From NCBI GenBank assembly GCA_964442285.1, contig CAYTZH010000013.1:44926-108925 (forward strand): DNA of 64,000 nt. The letters run 5' to 3'. Both the position numbers and the translations under genes were made by a program. Under the pieces are notes generated by a model. It was not told the DNA's origin. It did no database searches and was given only the letters and a program-made list of their open reading frames with translations. Each line of letters opens with the position of its first letter. Position 1 is the first letter of the stretch. The DNA is from CAYTZH01 sp964442285 (GTDB lineage Bacteria > Myxococcota_A > UBA9160 > JAFDET01). Below, piece after piece: positions 7,430 to 15,568 of this stretch.

Positions 7430-8062
7430 CTAGAGGGTGAGCCCGGCGTCGCGCAGGAGCGCCGAGAGCGTTCGCACCATGACGCCCCGCGCCCGCACCA
7501 CCGAGAGCCCCCGGCTGCGGCGCAGGAGCTCCCACTGGGGAGGGCTCGCGGCCGTGAAGAGGGCCTCCAGGACCTCCCCGCGCTCGGCCTCGGGGAGCGC
7601 CTCGAGCTCGGGGCCGAAGATCCGCTCCACGTCCGTCCGCTGGCGCTTCAGGGCCTCGCGGGAGACCCGCCAGGCCTGGTCGCAGGCGCTGCCGACCAGG
7701 ACCTGGGCCGTCAGGGCGCGGGCCACGGGCGCGGTGGCCTCGAAGAACCTCGCCCGCGCATCGGCGAAGAGGGCCACGCGCTCGGCCAGGGGGCGGTCGG
7801 GCGGGATCTCCACGAGCAGCGGGTGGTAGCGCTGCATGCCCGCCTCGTTCACCGCGTCGTAGAGCTCGGCCAGATCCTTGAAGTGGTAGAAGATCGAGCG
7901 GCGCGAGAGGCCGGCCCGATCGGCGATCTGGTCGGCGCTCGGCTGCAGGACGCCCTCCTGGACGAGATCCAGGCAGGCCTCGCAGATGGCGCGCCGGGAG
8001 CGCGCCACCCGGCCCTCCGCACCGGCCGGGCGGCCGGTGTCGGCCGTCGCCCTGCGCGCCAT
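7430..8062 (-). CDS. TetR/AcrR-family transcriptional regulator
   Basis: 210 residues from ATG 8062 (GGAGGGTGAGC ahead). The N-terminal helix-turn-helix reads ADQIADRAGLSRRSIFYHFKDLAELY (about 45-70), the hallmark TetR recognition helix. The all-helical remainder is the ligand/dimer domain and is not diagnostic. It is the second gene of the BVMO operon, 10 bp after it. The 17-bp palindrome at 9945-9961 between the divergent BVMO and LLM genes is its likely operator, so it would control both transcripts. Confidence 0.88.
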   Translation of the reverse strand: MARRATADTGRPAGAEGRVARSRRAICEACLDLVQEGVLQPSADQIADRAGLSRRSIFYHFKDLAELYDAVNEAGMQRYHPLLVEIPPDRPLAERVALFADARARFFEATAPVARALTAQVLVGSACDQAWRVSREALKRQRTDVERIFGPELEALPEAERGEVLEALFTAASPPQWELLRRSRGLSVVRARGVMVRTLSALLRDAGLTL

Positions 8063-8072
8063 GCTCACCCTC

Positions 8073-9878
8073 CTAGCGGCGCGCCATGCCCTCGAGGGCG
8101 CCGGCCTCGCGCCAGCCTTCGAGGATCTTGAAGAACTCGACGGAGCCGCCGCCGTAGAAGCCGTCCTGGGCGCTGCGTTCGCCCACCTTGCCCTCGTTGT
8201 TGTAGTAGCCGGGGGTGCAGTTCTCGAAGAAGTCGCCGGCATTGCGCGCCTTGGCCACGCACTGGTCGACCCAGGCCTGCTCCCCCTCGGGCGTCACCTC
8301 CAGGGCCTCGAGGCCCTCGTCGGTGGCGCGACGGATGAGATAGGCGATGTGCTTGGCCTGCTCGTTCAGGAGGTGCGGATAGCTCGCCGTGAAGCCGGCC
8401 TGGGCGTTGCTCATGATGTAGCAGTTCGGGAAGCCGTGGACGTGCATGCCGTGGAGCGTGCGTACGCCTCCGGTCCACTTCTCGCTCAGGCTCTCTCCGT
8501 CGCGGCCGTAGAGCTGCATTCCGGCGCGCCGGCAGTAGTCGGTGCCCACCTCGAAGCCGCTGGCGTAGATCAGGCAGTCGACCTCGTACTCCCGGCCCTC
8601 GACGACGACGCCGGTGGCCGTGATGCGCTCGACGCCCTTGCCGTGGGTGTCCACCAGGGTGACGTTCGGACGGTTGAACGCCGCCAGATACTCGTTGTGG
8701 AAGCAGGGGCGCTTGCAGAACTGCCGGTAGTAGGGCTTCAGCGCCTCGGCGGTCTCCGGGTCCTTCACCTCCGCGTCCACCCGGGCGCGGATCTCCTCCA
8801 TCTTCTCGAAGTCCGCGAGCTCCACCGCCCGCGCGATGCCCTCGGGCGAGAGATCGGCGCTTCGGCCCTCGCGCATGCCCAGCAGCAGCTTGGTGATGAT
8901 GGCGGTCCAGCCGTCGTTGACGAGATCCTCGGCCTGGGGGACGCCCGAGACCAGGCAGTTGAAGTTGTCCATCCGCTTCTGGTGCCAGCCGGAATCCAGC
9001 GCCGCCGCCCACTTGGGGTCCGTCGGCGGGTTGTGCTTGACGTCGATGGACGAGGGCGTGCGCTGGAACACGTAGAGGCGCTCGGCCCACTCGCCCACGT
9101 GGGGCACGCACTGCACGGACGTGGCGCCGGTCCCGATGATGCCGACGCGCTTGCCCCGCAGGCCCGTGAGGTTGCCGTTCGAATCGCCCCCGGTGTAGCC
9201 ATAGTCCCAGCGGCTGGCGTGGAAGGAGTGGCCCCGGAAGTCTTCGATGCCGGGGATTCCGGGGAGCTTGGGCCGATTGAGGGGGCCGGTGGCGAGGCAG
9301 ACGTAGTGCGCCCGCATCCGGTCGCCGTGGTTCGTGGCGATGATCCAGCGCGCGGCGTCCTCGTCCCAGCGGAGCTCCTCGACCCGGGTCCGGAAGCAGG
9401 TGTCCCGGTAGAGATCGAACCTGCGGGCGATGGCCTGGCTGTGGGCGAGGATCTCGTCGCCGTCGGAGTACTTCTGCTTGGGCGTGTAGCCCACCTCCTC
9501 GAGGAGGGGCAGGTAGGTGTAGGACTCGATGTCGCAGGCGATGCCCGGGTAGCGGTTCCAGTACCAGGTCCCGCCGAAGTCCGCGGCCGGATCGATGATG
9601 CGGATGTCCTCGATGCCGGCCTGGCGCAGCCGCGCGCCGGCCAGGAGCCCGCCGAAGCCCCCGCCGATGATGGCCACCTCGACCTCGTCCGTGAGCGGCT
9701 CGCGGCGGAAGCCGGGCTCGACGTAGGGGTCGTCCAGGAAGTGGGCGAACCGGCCCGCGACCTCGACGTACTGCTCGTTGCCGTCGTCCCGGAGGCGCCT
9801 GTCGCGCTCCTCGCGGTACCGGCGACGCAGGGCGTCGGGATCGAAGGCGGGCGGCGGACCGGCGTCGGATGCGCTCAT
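8073..9878 (-). CDS. Baeyer-Villiger-type flavin monooxygenase
   Basis: 601 residues. FAD Rossmann motif GGGFGG near residue 70 followed by DFGGTWYWNRYPG; the type I BVMO fingerprint appears as FRGHSFHASRWD (F-x-G-x3-H-x3-W-D); NADPH Rossmann motif GTGATS near 210 (VGIIGTGATSVQ). Length and the N-terminal extension of about 60 residues match the larger cyclohexanone/acetone/steroid monooxygenase-like group. These enzymes insert oxygen next to a ketone using NADPH and O2. It is the first gene of a minus-strand operon with a TetR regulator, and it is divergent from an F420-linked oxidoreductase. The substrate cannot be read from sequence. Confidence 0.88.
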   Translation of the reverse strand: MSASDAGPPPAFDPDALRRRYREERDRRLRDDGNEQYVEVAGRFAHFLDDPYVEPGFRREPLTDEVEVAIIGGGFGGLLAGARLRQAGIEDIRIIDPAADFGGTWYWNRYPGIACDIESYTYLPLLEEVGYTPKQKYSDGDEILAHSQAIARRFDLYRDTCFRTRVEELRWDEDAARWIIATNHGDRMRAHYVCLATGPLNRPKLPGIPGIEDFRGHSFHASRWDYGYTGGDSNGNLTGLRGKRVGIIGTGATSVQCVPHVGEWAERLYVFQRTPSSIDVKHNPPTDPKWAAALDSGWHQKRMDNFNCLVSGVPQAEDLVNDGWTAIITKLLLGMREGRSADLSPEGIARAVELADFEKMEEIRARVDAEVKDPETAEALKPYYRQFCKRPCFHNEYLAAFNRPNVTLVDTHGKGVERITATGVVVEGREYEVDCLIYASGFEVGTDYCRRAGMQLYGRDGESLSEKWTGGVRTLHGMHVHGFPNCYIMSNAQAGFTASYPHLLNEQAKHIAYLIRRATDEGLEALEVTPEGEQAWVDQCVAKARNAGDFFENCTPGYYNNEGKVGERSAQDGFYGGGSVEFFKILEGWREAGALEGMARR

Positions 9879-9898
9879 GGGACGGACTCCCTGGGTGG

Positions 9899-9921
9899 GG
9901 CCAGGGCGGAGGGCCCTGGCC
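9899..9921 (-). promoter_or_regulatory. inverted repeat in the leader of the BVMO gene
   Basis: Perfect 9-bp arms GGCCAGGGC and GCCCTGGCC around a 5-bp loop, 21 bp upstream of the BVMO start. In the mRNA it would form a strong hairpin near the ribosome site. It could be an operator half or a translational element; no family was recognised. Confidence 0.35.
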
Positions 9922-9944
9922 CGGTGACTCCGAGTCTGTCATTA

Positions 9945-9961
9945 TTGCACCCCGAGTGCAA
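9945..9961. promoter_or_regulatory. 17-bp palindrome, likely TetR operator
   Basis: TTGCAC-CCCGA-GTGCAA is a perfect 6-5-6 inverted repeat in the short divergent region between the BVMO (9878, minus) and the LLM oxidoreductase (9973, plus). It touches the latter's AAGGAGA ribosome site. The only regulator gene nearby is the TetR at 7430-8062. Confidence 0.6.
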
Positions 9962-9972
9962 GGAGACCCCCC

Positions 9973-10833
9973 ATGAAGATCGGACTCATCCCCGTCAACG
10001 TCGCCGTCCCCAGCGTGGACGCCATGGTCGCGCTGGCCCGCAAGGCGGAGGCCGTCGGCGTCGAGTCGGTCTGGACCTTCGAACACGTGATCGTGCCGAA
10101 CGACTACCAGTCCCGATACCCGTACAGCGCCGATGGCAAGATGGGCGTCACGCCCGAGACGAACTTCGTGGATCCCCTGGTCGCGCTCGGCGTCGTGGCC
10201 CAGGCCACCGAACGGCTGCGGCTCGGCACCGGCGTCAACATCCTGCCCCAGACGAACCCCCTGCTGTTGGCGAAGCAGGCCGCCAGCCTCGACTTCGTCT
10301 CCGGCGGCCGATTCATGCTCGGCGTCGGGATCGGCTGGCTGCGGGAGGAGTACGACGCCATGGGAACCCCCTTCGAGCGGCGCGGCGCCCGCTTCGACGA
10401 TTACCTGGCGGCCATGCGGAAGGTGTGGTCCGGCGAGACCGTCGAGCACCAGAGCGAGCATCTCTCCTGGAGCGGCTTCCAGAGCCACCCCGCGCCGCTC
10501 CAGAAGCCCTTCCCGGTGGTGATCGGCGGCTCGAAGGGCAAGGCCTTCGAGCGCATCGCCCGCTACGGCGACGGCTGGTTCGCCCCGCTGGTCGCCGCCG
10601 ACCAGCTGAAGCCCCTGATCGAGCCGCTCGAGAAGGCCTGCGCGGCCGAGGGCCGCGACCCGAAGACGGTCGAGATCTCCACGATGTGGATCCCGGCCAT
10701 GGGGCTCGACAGCCTGCGCCAGCTCCAGGATCTCGGCGTCTCGCGCCTGATCGTCCCGCTCCAGGCGCTCGGCGGCGAGGGCCCGGTGGAGGCCCTCGAC
10801 GGCCTCGCCGACCAGGTGATCGCGAAACTCTGA
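9973..10833 (+). CDS. LLM-class F420-dependent oxidoreductase
   Basis: 286 residues with the luciferase-like monooxygenase barrel layout: MKIGLIPVNV start, AEAVGVESVWTFEHV, the family strand LRLGTGVNILPQTNPLLLAKQAASLD, the block GGRFMLGVGIGWLREEYDAMG, and PFPVVIGGSKGKAFERIARYGDGW. This corresponds to the TIGR03619-like F420 subgroup of probable oxidoreductases. It would use F420/F420H2 for hydride transfer on an unknown organic substrate. It is divergent from the BVMO operon with a shared operator. Confidence 0.85.
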   Translation: MKIGLIPVNVAVPSVDAMVALARKAEAVGVESVWTFEHVIVPNDYQSRYPYSADGKMGVTPETNFVDPLVALGVVAQATERLRLGTGVNILPQTNPLLLAKQAASLDFVSGGRFMLGVGIGWLREEYDAMGTPFERRGARFDDYLAAMRKVWSGETVEHQSEHLSWSGFQSHPAPLQKPFPVVIGGSKGKAFERIARYGDGWFAPLVAADQLKPLIEPLEKACAAEGRDPKTVEISTMWIPAMGLDSLRQLQDLGVSRLIVPLQALGGEGPVEALDGLADQVIAKL

Positions 10834-10874
10834 TGGGCGAGGCCGCGCCGGCCTTCCCGACCCCGAGGAGAGAG

Positions 10875-11483
10875 ATGCTGAAGCTCCACTTCGCCCCGAA
10901 CTCGCGCGCCGGTCGCATCGTCTGGCTGCTCGAGGAGCTCGGGCTCGACTACGAACTCAACAAGATGGCCTTCCACCCGAAGGACTTGAAGGCACCGGAG
11001 CATCGGGCGAGGCACCCGCTCGGCCGCGTGCCGGTCCTCGAGGACGGCGAGGTCTCCATCTTCGAGTCCGGCGCGATCGTCGAGTACATCATGGCGCGCC
11101 ACGGGGATGGCGGGCTGAAGCCGGCCGTCGATGCGCCCGAGTTCCCCGAGTACCTCCAGTGGTTCCACTACTGCGAGGGCATGGTGATGCCGCCGATCAA
11201 CACGATCATGGTGCACAGCGTGCTGCTGCCGCCGGAGCGCCGCGATCCGACGGCCCTCGCCCAGGCCCAGCGCCTATTGTCGCGGGCCGTCGCGCCGGTG
11301 GATGCGGCCCTCGAGGGGCGCGAGTACCTCGTCGGCCCGTTCACCGCGGCGGACATCATGCTCGGCCACTCGCTCTTCATGGCCAATCGCCTGGGACAGG
11401 TGTCGGACGAGCTGGAGAACCTGAAGGGCTACATCCAGCGGATCGAGAGCCGACCGGCGTTCCAGAAGGCGATCCAGATGTAG
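10875..11483 (+). CDS. glutathione S-transferase family protein
   Basis: 202 residues. The start at ATG 10875 is chosen because GAGGAGAGAG lies directly before it and it puts the thioredoxin-fold strand MLKLHFAPNSRAGRIVWLLEELG at the N-terminus; an earlier ATG (10833) overlaps the upstream stop. GST features: cis-Pro in GRVPVLEDG, then FESGAIVEYI (the glutathione-binding E-S-x-A), and the C-terminal helix YLVGPFTAADIMLGHSLF with the conserved N-capping Asp. It is co-directional with the LLM gene, 41 bp away. Confidence 0.88.
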   Translation: MLKLHFAPNSRAGRIVWLLEELGLDYELNKMAFHPKDLKAPEHRARHPLGRVPVLEDGEVSIFESGAIVEYIMARHGDGGLKPAVDAPEFPEYLQWFHYCEGMVMPPINTIMVHSVLLPPERRDPTALAQAQRLLSRAVAPVDAALEGREYLVGPFTAADIMLGHSLFMANRLGQVSDELENLKGYIQRIESRPAFQKAIQM

Positions 11484-11500
11484 CCGGGGCCGGGCGCCCG

Positions 11501-13123
11501 CTACATCTCCCGGAGCACGCGCTTCAGGACCTTGCCGGAGGGATTCCTCGGGATCTCGTCCAGGTGGACCACGTCGCGCGGAACCTTGTGCCGCGCCAGG
11601 TTCGCCTTCACGTGGTCCTTCGCCGCGCTCTCGTCGAAGGACGCGCCCTCGCGGAGCACCAGGAAGGCCTTCAGGCGCTGGCCGAACTCCTCGTCCGGTA
11701 CGCCGATCACCGCCGCCTCGATCACCGCCGGGTGGTCCGACAGGAGGTCCTCGACCTCCGAGGGGAAGACGTTCTCCCCGCCCGAGACGATCATGTCGTC
11801 GTCGCGGCCCTCCACGAAGAGGCGCCCCTCCGCGTCGAAGTGGCCAACGTCTCCGATCGACATCAGCCCTTCGATCTGCTCCTTGGTGCCGCCGCCGGTG
11901 TAGCCCTCGAACTGGGCGCTGTTGCCGACGAAGATGCGGCCCGTGGTGCCATCGGGAACGGGATTGCCCTGCGGATCGAAGATGCGGACGGTCGCGCCGA
12001 GGGGCGGCTTGCCCGCGGTGCCCGGCGCGGAACGCAGCTCCTCGGGCACGGCGATCGACGCGAGGCTGACCTCCGTCGAGCCGTAGACGTTGTAGAGGTT
12101 GTCGCCGAAGGTGTCCATCCAGCGCAGGGCCAGCTCGCCGGGCAGTGCGGAGCCGCTGCAGCCCACCATGCGCAGCGACGACGTGTCGTACTTCCGGATC
12201 ACCTCGGCGCCGAGTGCCAGGATGCGGCTCAGCATGACGGGCACGACCACCAGGTTGTTCACCCGGTGCTCCTCGATGGCCTGGAGCACGCGCTCCGGAT
12301 CGAAGCGGCGGTGCATGACGAGCGTGTTGGCGAATGAGCTCCCGATCGCATAGTTGGTGAGCCCCCAGGCATGGAAGGTGGGTGCAGAGAGCAGCATGGT
12401 CTCCCCTACCCGGAAGGGCAGCCGCTCGAAGAGGCCGACCATGCTGTCGAGGTCGAGCTCCAGCTTGGAGCGACTGGCGCCCTTGGGCGTGCCGGTGGTC
12501 CCGGAGGTGAGGATCGTGGTGCGGCCGGGCCTCGCGGGTCTGGGCAGGCGGCCCGGCTCGTTCTGCCGGACGAGTTCGTCGAGGGTCGGCACCTCGGACC
12601 CGTCGCGATCGATCCACGCGCGGAAGCGTCGCAGGTGCGCCGCGCCCGCCTGGACGATCGCCTCGAACTCGTCGTCGTAGATGATCGTCTTCGCGCCCTC
12701 GCGCTCGAGCACGTCGCCGAGCTGCGGGCCGGAGAACCCCGTGTTCAGGAAGAGGGCGTCGGCACCGAGCGCGCTCGCGGCCGCGGTGGCCTCGACGAAG
12801 CCCCGATGGTTGCGGGCCAGGATGCCCACGTTGTGGTCGGGCCCGACGCCGACGGCCCGCAGACCCTGGGCGATGCGCTGGGTGCGGTCGTACAGCTCGT
12901 TGAAGGTCGTCCCTCCGGCCTCGTCGACGATGGCGGGCTGGTCGCCGCGGTAGTGCCGACCCGTCACCACCCCGGCGGCGGGGTTGCCCGCGCCGGCCGC
13001 GAGGCCGCCCCGCACGAGCGAGACGAAGAAGCTGGGCGACAGCACGCCCAGCTGATGGAACACCCGCGCCGCGTGGGTCGTGCGCGCCACCAACCCGCGT
13101 TGCGGCGCCTGTGCCGAGGTCAT
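11501..13123 (-). CDS. acyl-CoA synthetase (AMP-forming ligase)
   Basis: 540 residues of the ANL superfamily. The P-loop-like motif LTSGTTGTPKGA is near residue 210, the adenine-binding YGSTE near 350, GDVGHFDAEGRLFVEGRDDDMI near 430-450 (hinge region), and the catalytic-lysine motif NPSGKVLKR at the C-terminus. It activates a carboxylic acid to the acyl-CoA through an acyl-adenylate. The gene stands 15 bp downstream of the enoyl-CoA hydratase on the same strand and ends 18 bp from the convergent GST, so it fits a short beta-oxidation-type operon. Chain length is not predictable. Confidence 0.9.
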   Translation of the reverse strand: MTSAQAPQRGLVARTTHAARVFHQLGVLSPSFFVSLVRGGLAAGAGNPAAGVVTGRHYRGDQPAIVDEAGGTTFNELYDRTQRIAQGLRAVGVGPDHNVGILARNHRGFVEATAAASALGADALFLNTGFSGPQLGDVLEREGAKTIIYDDEFEAIVQAGAAHLRRFRAWIDRDGSEVPTLDELVRQNEPGRLPRPARPGRTTILTSGTTGTPKGASRSKLELDLDSMVGLFERLPFRVGETMLLSAPTFHAWGLTNYAIGSSFANTLVMHRRFDPERVLQAIEEHRVNNLVVVPVMLSRILALGAEVIRKYDTSSLRMVGCSGSALPGELALRWMDTFGDNLYNVYGSTEVSLASIAVPEELRSAPGTAGKPPLGATVRIFDPQGNPVPDGTTGRIFVGNSAQFEGYTGGGTKEQIEGLMSIGDVGHFDAEGRLFVEGRDDDMIVSGGENVFPSEVEDLLSDHPAVIEAAVIGVPDEEFGQRLKAFLVLREGASFDESAAKDHVKANLARHKVPRDVVHLDEIPRNPSGKVLKRVLREM

Positions 13124-13138
13124 GGGAGCAGCTCCTGC

Positions 13139-13810
13139 TCAGCCCCGCGGCAGGTCCGCCTGCATGATGGCGATGGACTCCTTGCGCGTGACGAGCTTGT
13201 TGCCAGCGTAGGCCTTCGCGGGCAGCGCGGCGAGCTCGGCCGCCAGGCCCCGGGCCCGCTCCAGCGCCTGGCCCGCGGGCACCACCTCGTCGAGGAATCC
13301 CGCCTCGAGCGCGCCGTCGGGATCGTAGACGCGCGCCTGCACGATCGACGGGATCCAGAGCCGCTGGGAGAGGCGCGCCTTGAGCGGCTCGAGGGCCCAG
13401 GGGGTGAGGCGCATGCCCATCCGCGTCTCGGTCATGCCGATCTTGAACGGGCCCTGCTCGCCGATGCGGGTGTCGCACGTGCACATCCAGATCGCCCCGA
13501 TCGTGAAGGCGTGGCCCGTGCAGGCCGCCACGAGCGGCTTCGGGAACGACCAGAGGCGCAGCGCGAGCTCCGCGCCTCCGCGGGCCAGCGCCGCGATCGC
13601 CTTCACGTCGCCGCCGGTCATCGTCGGCAGATGGAAGCCCGCGCAGAAGGAGCCCGGCCGTCCCGCGATCACGACAGCCTTGGCGTCGGCCTCGGCCTTG
13701 TCGAAAGCCACGTTCAGGTGGGCCAGGGCCTGCTGGGTGATCGCGTTCTTCTTGCCGTCGTCCATCGCGACGACGGCGACGCCATCCTGCAGGTCGATCG
13801 AGACGTCCAA
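13139..13810 (-). CDS. enoyl-CoA hydratase/isomerase family protein
   Basis: 223 residues from TTG 13810, chosen because GGAGGAGAA stands 7 bp upstream. Crotonase-fold features: KNAITQQALAHLNVAF, the oxyanion-hole segment RPGSFCAGFHLPTM, and ACTGHAFTIGAIWMCTCDTRIGEQG. The loop that normally holds the first catalytic Glu (GGGxE) reads FTIGAIWMCTCDTRIG here, and the second-Glu position is not obvious, so a non-hydratase crotonase activity (isomerase, hydrolase) is possible. It is shorter than the typical 255-265 residues. It is followed 15 bp later by the acyl-CoA ligase. Confidence 0.8.
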   Translation of the reverse strand: MDVSIDLQDGVAVVAMDDGKKNAITQQALAHLNVAFDKAEADAKAVVIAGRPGSFCAGFHLPTMTGGDVKAIAALARGGAELALRLWSFPKPLVAACTGHAFTIGAIWMCTCDTRIGEQGPFKIGMTETRMGMRLTPWALEPLKARLSQRLWIPSIVQARVYDPDGALEAGFLDEVVPAGQALERARGLAAELAALPAKAYAGNKLVTRKESIAIMQADLPRG

Positions 13811-13835
13811 GGGGTTCTCCTCCGATCCCGCCGAC

Positions 13836-13860
13836 GGAGCGTCGCATAGTGGCACGCTCC
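13836..13860 (-). promoter_or_regulatory. inverted repeat upstream of the enoyl-CoA hydratase
   Basis: Arms GGAGCGT and ACGCTCC separated by 11 bp, between 26 and 50 bp upstream of TTG 13810. On the minus strand a TTGACA hexamer lies just upstream (13867-13862). An operator or a leader hairpin is possible; weak support. Confidence 0.25.
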
Positions 13861-13906
13861 ATGTCAATATCGTGATCCCGGCACGGCCGTGCGGTTCGCG
13901 GGGTCC

Positions 13907-15568
13907 CTAGTTCGACCAGTAGATGTACTCGTCGTCCGGGGCGTCCGGCCGGGACAGATCCTTGTCGAGGTTGATGGGTACCATCACCTGGCTCGGCCAG
14001 GCGGGCTCGGCCTGCTCGGCGTTGTAGGCGGCGAGTGCCGCCCGCAGCTCGGCCAGCTTCTCGGGACGTTCGCGGGAGAGGTCGCGCTCCTCGTTGGGGT
14101 CCGAGCTCAGGTCGAAGAGCCAGGTCCGGCCCGGGGGATCGCTCACGTTCAGCTTCCAGCCGTTCACGAGCGCCGTCTGGGAGGCGCCGCTGCGCCAGAA
14201 GAGCGCCTCGTGGGGCACGCCCCGGGCCTCGCCAGTGGCGAAGGGGACCAGATCGACGCCGTCGACCACGCGGTCGTCGGGCAGGGGCGCCCCCGCGGCC
14301 GCCGCCGCCGTGGCATACATGTCGAAGTGATGCACGGGCGCCCGTACGACGCTTCCCGGCGGGATGCGCGCGGGCCACCTGGCGAAGAACGGCACGTGGA
14401 TCCCGCCTTCGAACAGGGTGATCTTCCAGCCCCGGAAGGGGCGGTTCACCTCGGGCAGGCCGATGTAGCCGGCGCCGCCGTTGTCGGACGTGAACAGCAC
14501 GAGCGTGTCGTCTTCGAGTCCGTTGCGCTCCAGGGCCTCGAGCACCTGCCCCACGCCGCGGTCGAGGCTGCGGATCATCGCGGCGTAGACGCGCTCGCGA
14601 TGGAGCTTGATGTGCCCGAGGGCCTCGTAGTCCTCGCGGGTCGCCTGCAGCGGCGTGTGGGGCGCCCAGTGGGCGAGATAGAGGAAGAAAGGGCGGTCCC
14701 GGTTGGCCTCGATCACCTCGACGGCCTGCTGGGTGTAGTAGTCGGTGAGGTAGCCGTCGGGCTCGAAGGCCGGTCCCCCGTTGAAGGTGGCCGCGAAGCG
14801 CATGGCGGCCCACAGGAAGCGGTCGATCGGATCGAACTCCTGCTTGGCATTCACCACGTCCGGATGGTCTTCCGGGAGGTAGAGGCCGCTCGCCATCAGC
14901 AGGCTCTCGGCGAAGCCCTGGTCCCGGGGCGCCATGCCGTTCGCCCGGCCCAGGTGCCACTTGCCGATGTGGACGGTGTGATAGCCCTGCCCGGCCAGCA
15001 GCTCGGCGATCGTGATCTCCGAGGTGGGCATGCCCATCTCGTCGTAGGGGATCGCCTCGGCCCCCTCGACGGTGACCGAGGTGCGCAGGCGTCCTTCCGG
15101 CGTCGGCGCGAGCGGCGCGAGGGCAATCATGCCCGGCGGCGTGGGTGTGAACTCGAAGCCGAAGCGGGTGCCGTAGCGGCCCGACATGAGCGCGGCGCGG
15201 GAGGGCGCGCAGGTTCCGTTGGCCGCGTAGCCGTTGGTGAAGTTCACGCCCTCGGCCGCGATCGAGTCGATGTGGGGCGTGGGGACCGTGCCCCCGGCGA
15301 CGCCCCCGCCGCCGAAGGTGAGGTCGTTCCAGCCGAGGTCGTCGGCGAGGATCAGGACCACGTTGGGCGGCCGCTCCCCGGGTGCGCGTCCGAGGGGATC
15401 GGTCCCGGAGGCCCAGGTGATGTCCTGGTTGGGCCCGACCGGGAGTCGACGCTCCATCAGGAAGCCGATCAGGCCGAGCGCGATCGGTATGCGGTTGACG
15501 AAGAGCACGGCTCCGAGCAGCAGCAGTCCGGCGAGGATGCCGCCCGCCCACTTCAAGCCTCGACTCAT
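13907..15568 (-). CDS. membrane-anchored formylglycine-type sulfatase
   Basis: 553 residues. An N-terminal signal anchor (GGILAGLLLLGAVLFV) is followed by the sulfatase fold: the metal motif VVLILADDLGWNDL, the nucleophile motif GTCAPSRAALMSGRYG (C-x-P-S-R, the Cys converted to formylglycine), IGKWHLG, the DNGG metal ligands in LFTSDNGGAGYIG, and a C-terminal substrate domain. It is an arylsulfatase-type enzyme acting outside the cytoplasmic membrane. Its ATG overlaps the upstream GST-like stop (ATGA), so it is the last gene of the TetR-BVMO-GST-sulfatase operon. Maturation needs an FGE-type enzyme; the only FGE-fold protein in the window (63063-63836) is NirV-like. Confidence 0.9.
   Translation of the reverse strand: MSRGLKWAGGILAGLLLLGAVLFVNRIPIALGLIGFLMERRLPVGPNQDITWASGTDPLGRAPGERPPNVVLILADDLGWNDLTFGGGGVAGGTVPTPHIDSIAAEGVNFTNGYAANGTCAPSRAALMSGRYGTRFGFEFTPTPPGMIALAPLAPTPEGRLRTSVTVEGAEAIPYDEMGMPTSEITIAELLAGQGYHTVHIGKWHLGRANGMAPRDQGFAESLLMASGLYLPEDHPDVVNAKQEFDPIDRFLWAAMRFAATFNGGPAFEPDGYLTDYYTQQAVEVIEANRDRPFFLYLAHWAPHTPLQATREDYEALGHIKLHRERVYAAMIRSLDRGVGQVLEALERNGLEDDTLVLFTSDNGGAGYIGLPEVNRPFRGWKITLFEGGIHVPFFARWPARIPPGSVVRAPVHHFDMYATAAAAAGAPLPDDRVVDGVDLVPFATGEARGVPHEALFWRSGASQTALVNGWKLNVSDPPGRTWLFDLSSDPNEERDLSRERPEKLAELRAALAAYNAEQAEPAWPSQVMVPINLDKDLSRPDAPDDEYIYWSN

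Noticed and set aside
13139..13810. Enoyl-CoA hydratase assignment as a true hydratase
   Set aside because: The usual catalytic Glu positions are not clearly present, so only the crotonase family call is kept.
11274..15551. Very long open frame on the minus strand across the acyl-CoA ligase, enoyl-CoA hydratase and sulfatase genes
   Set aside because: It is an off-frame shadow typical of GC-rich DNA: Pro/Arg/Gly/Ala-rich and without domains, while the three real genes show complete motifs.
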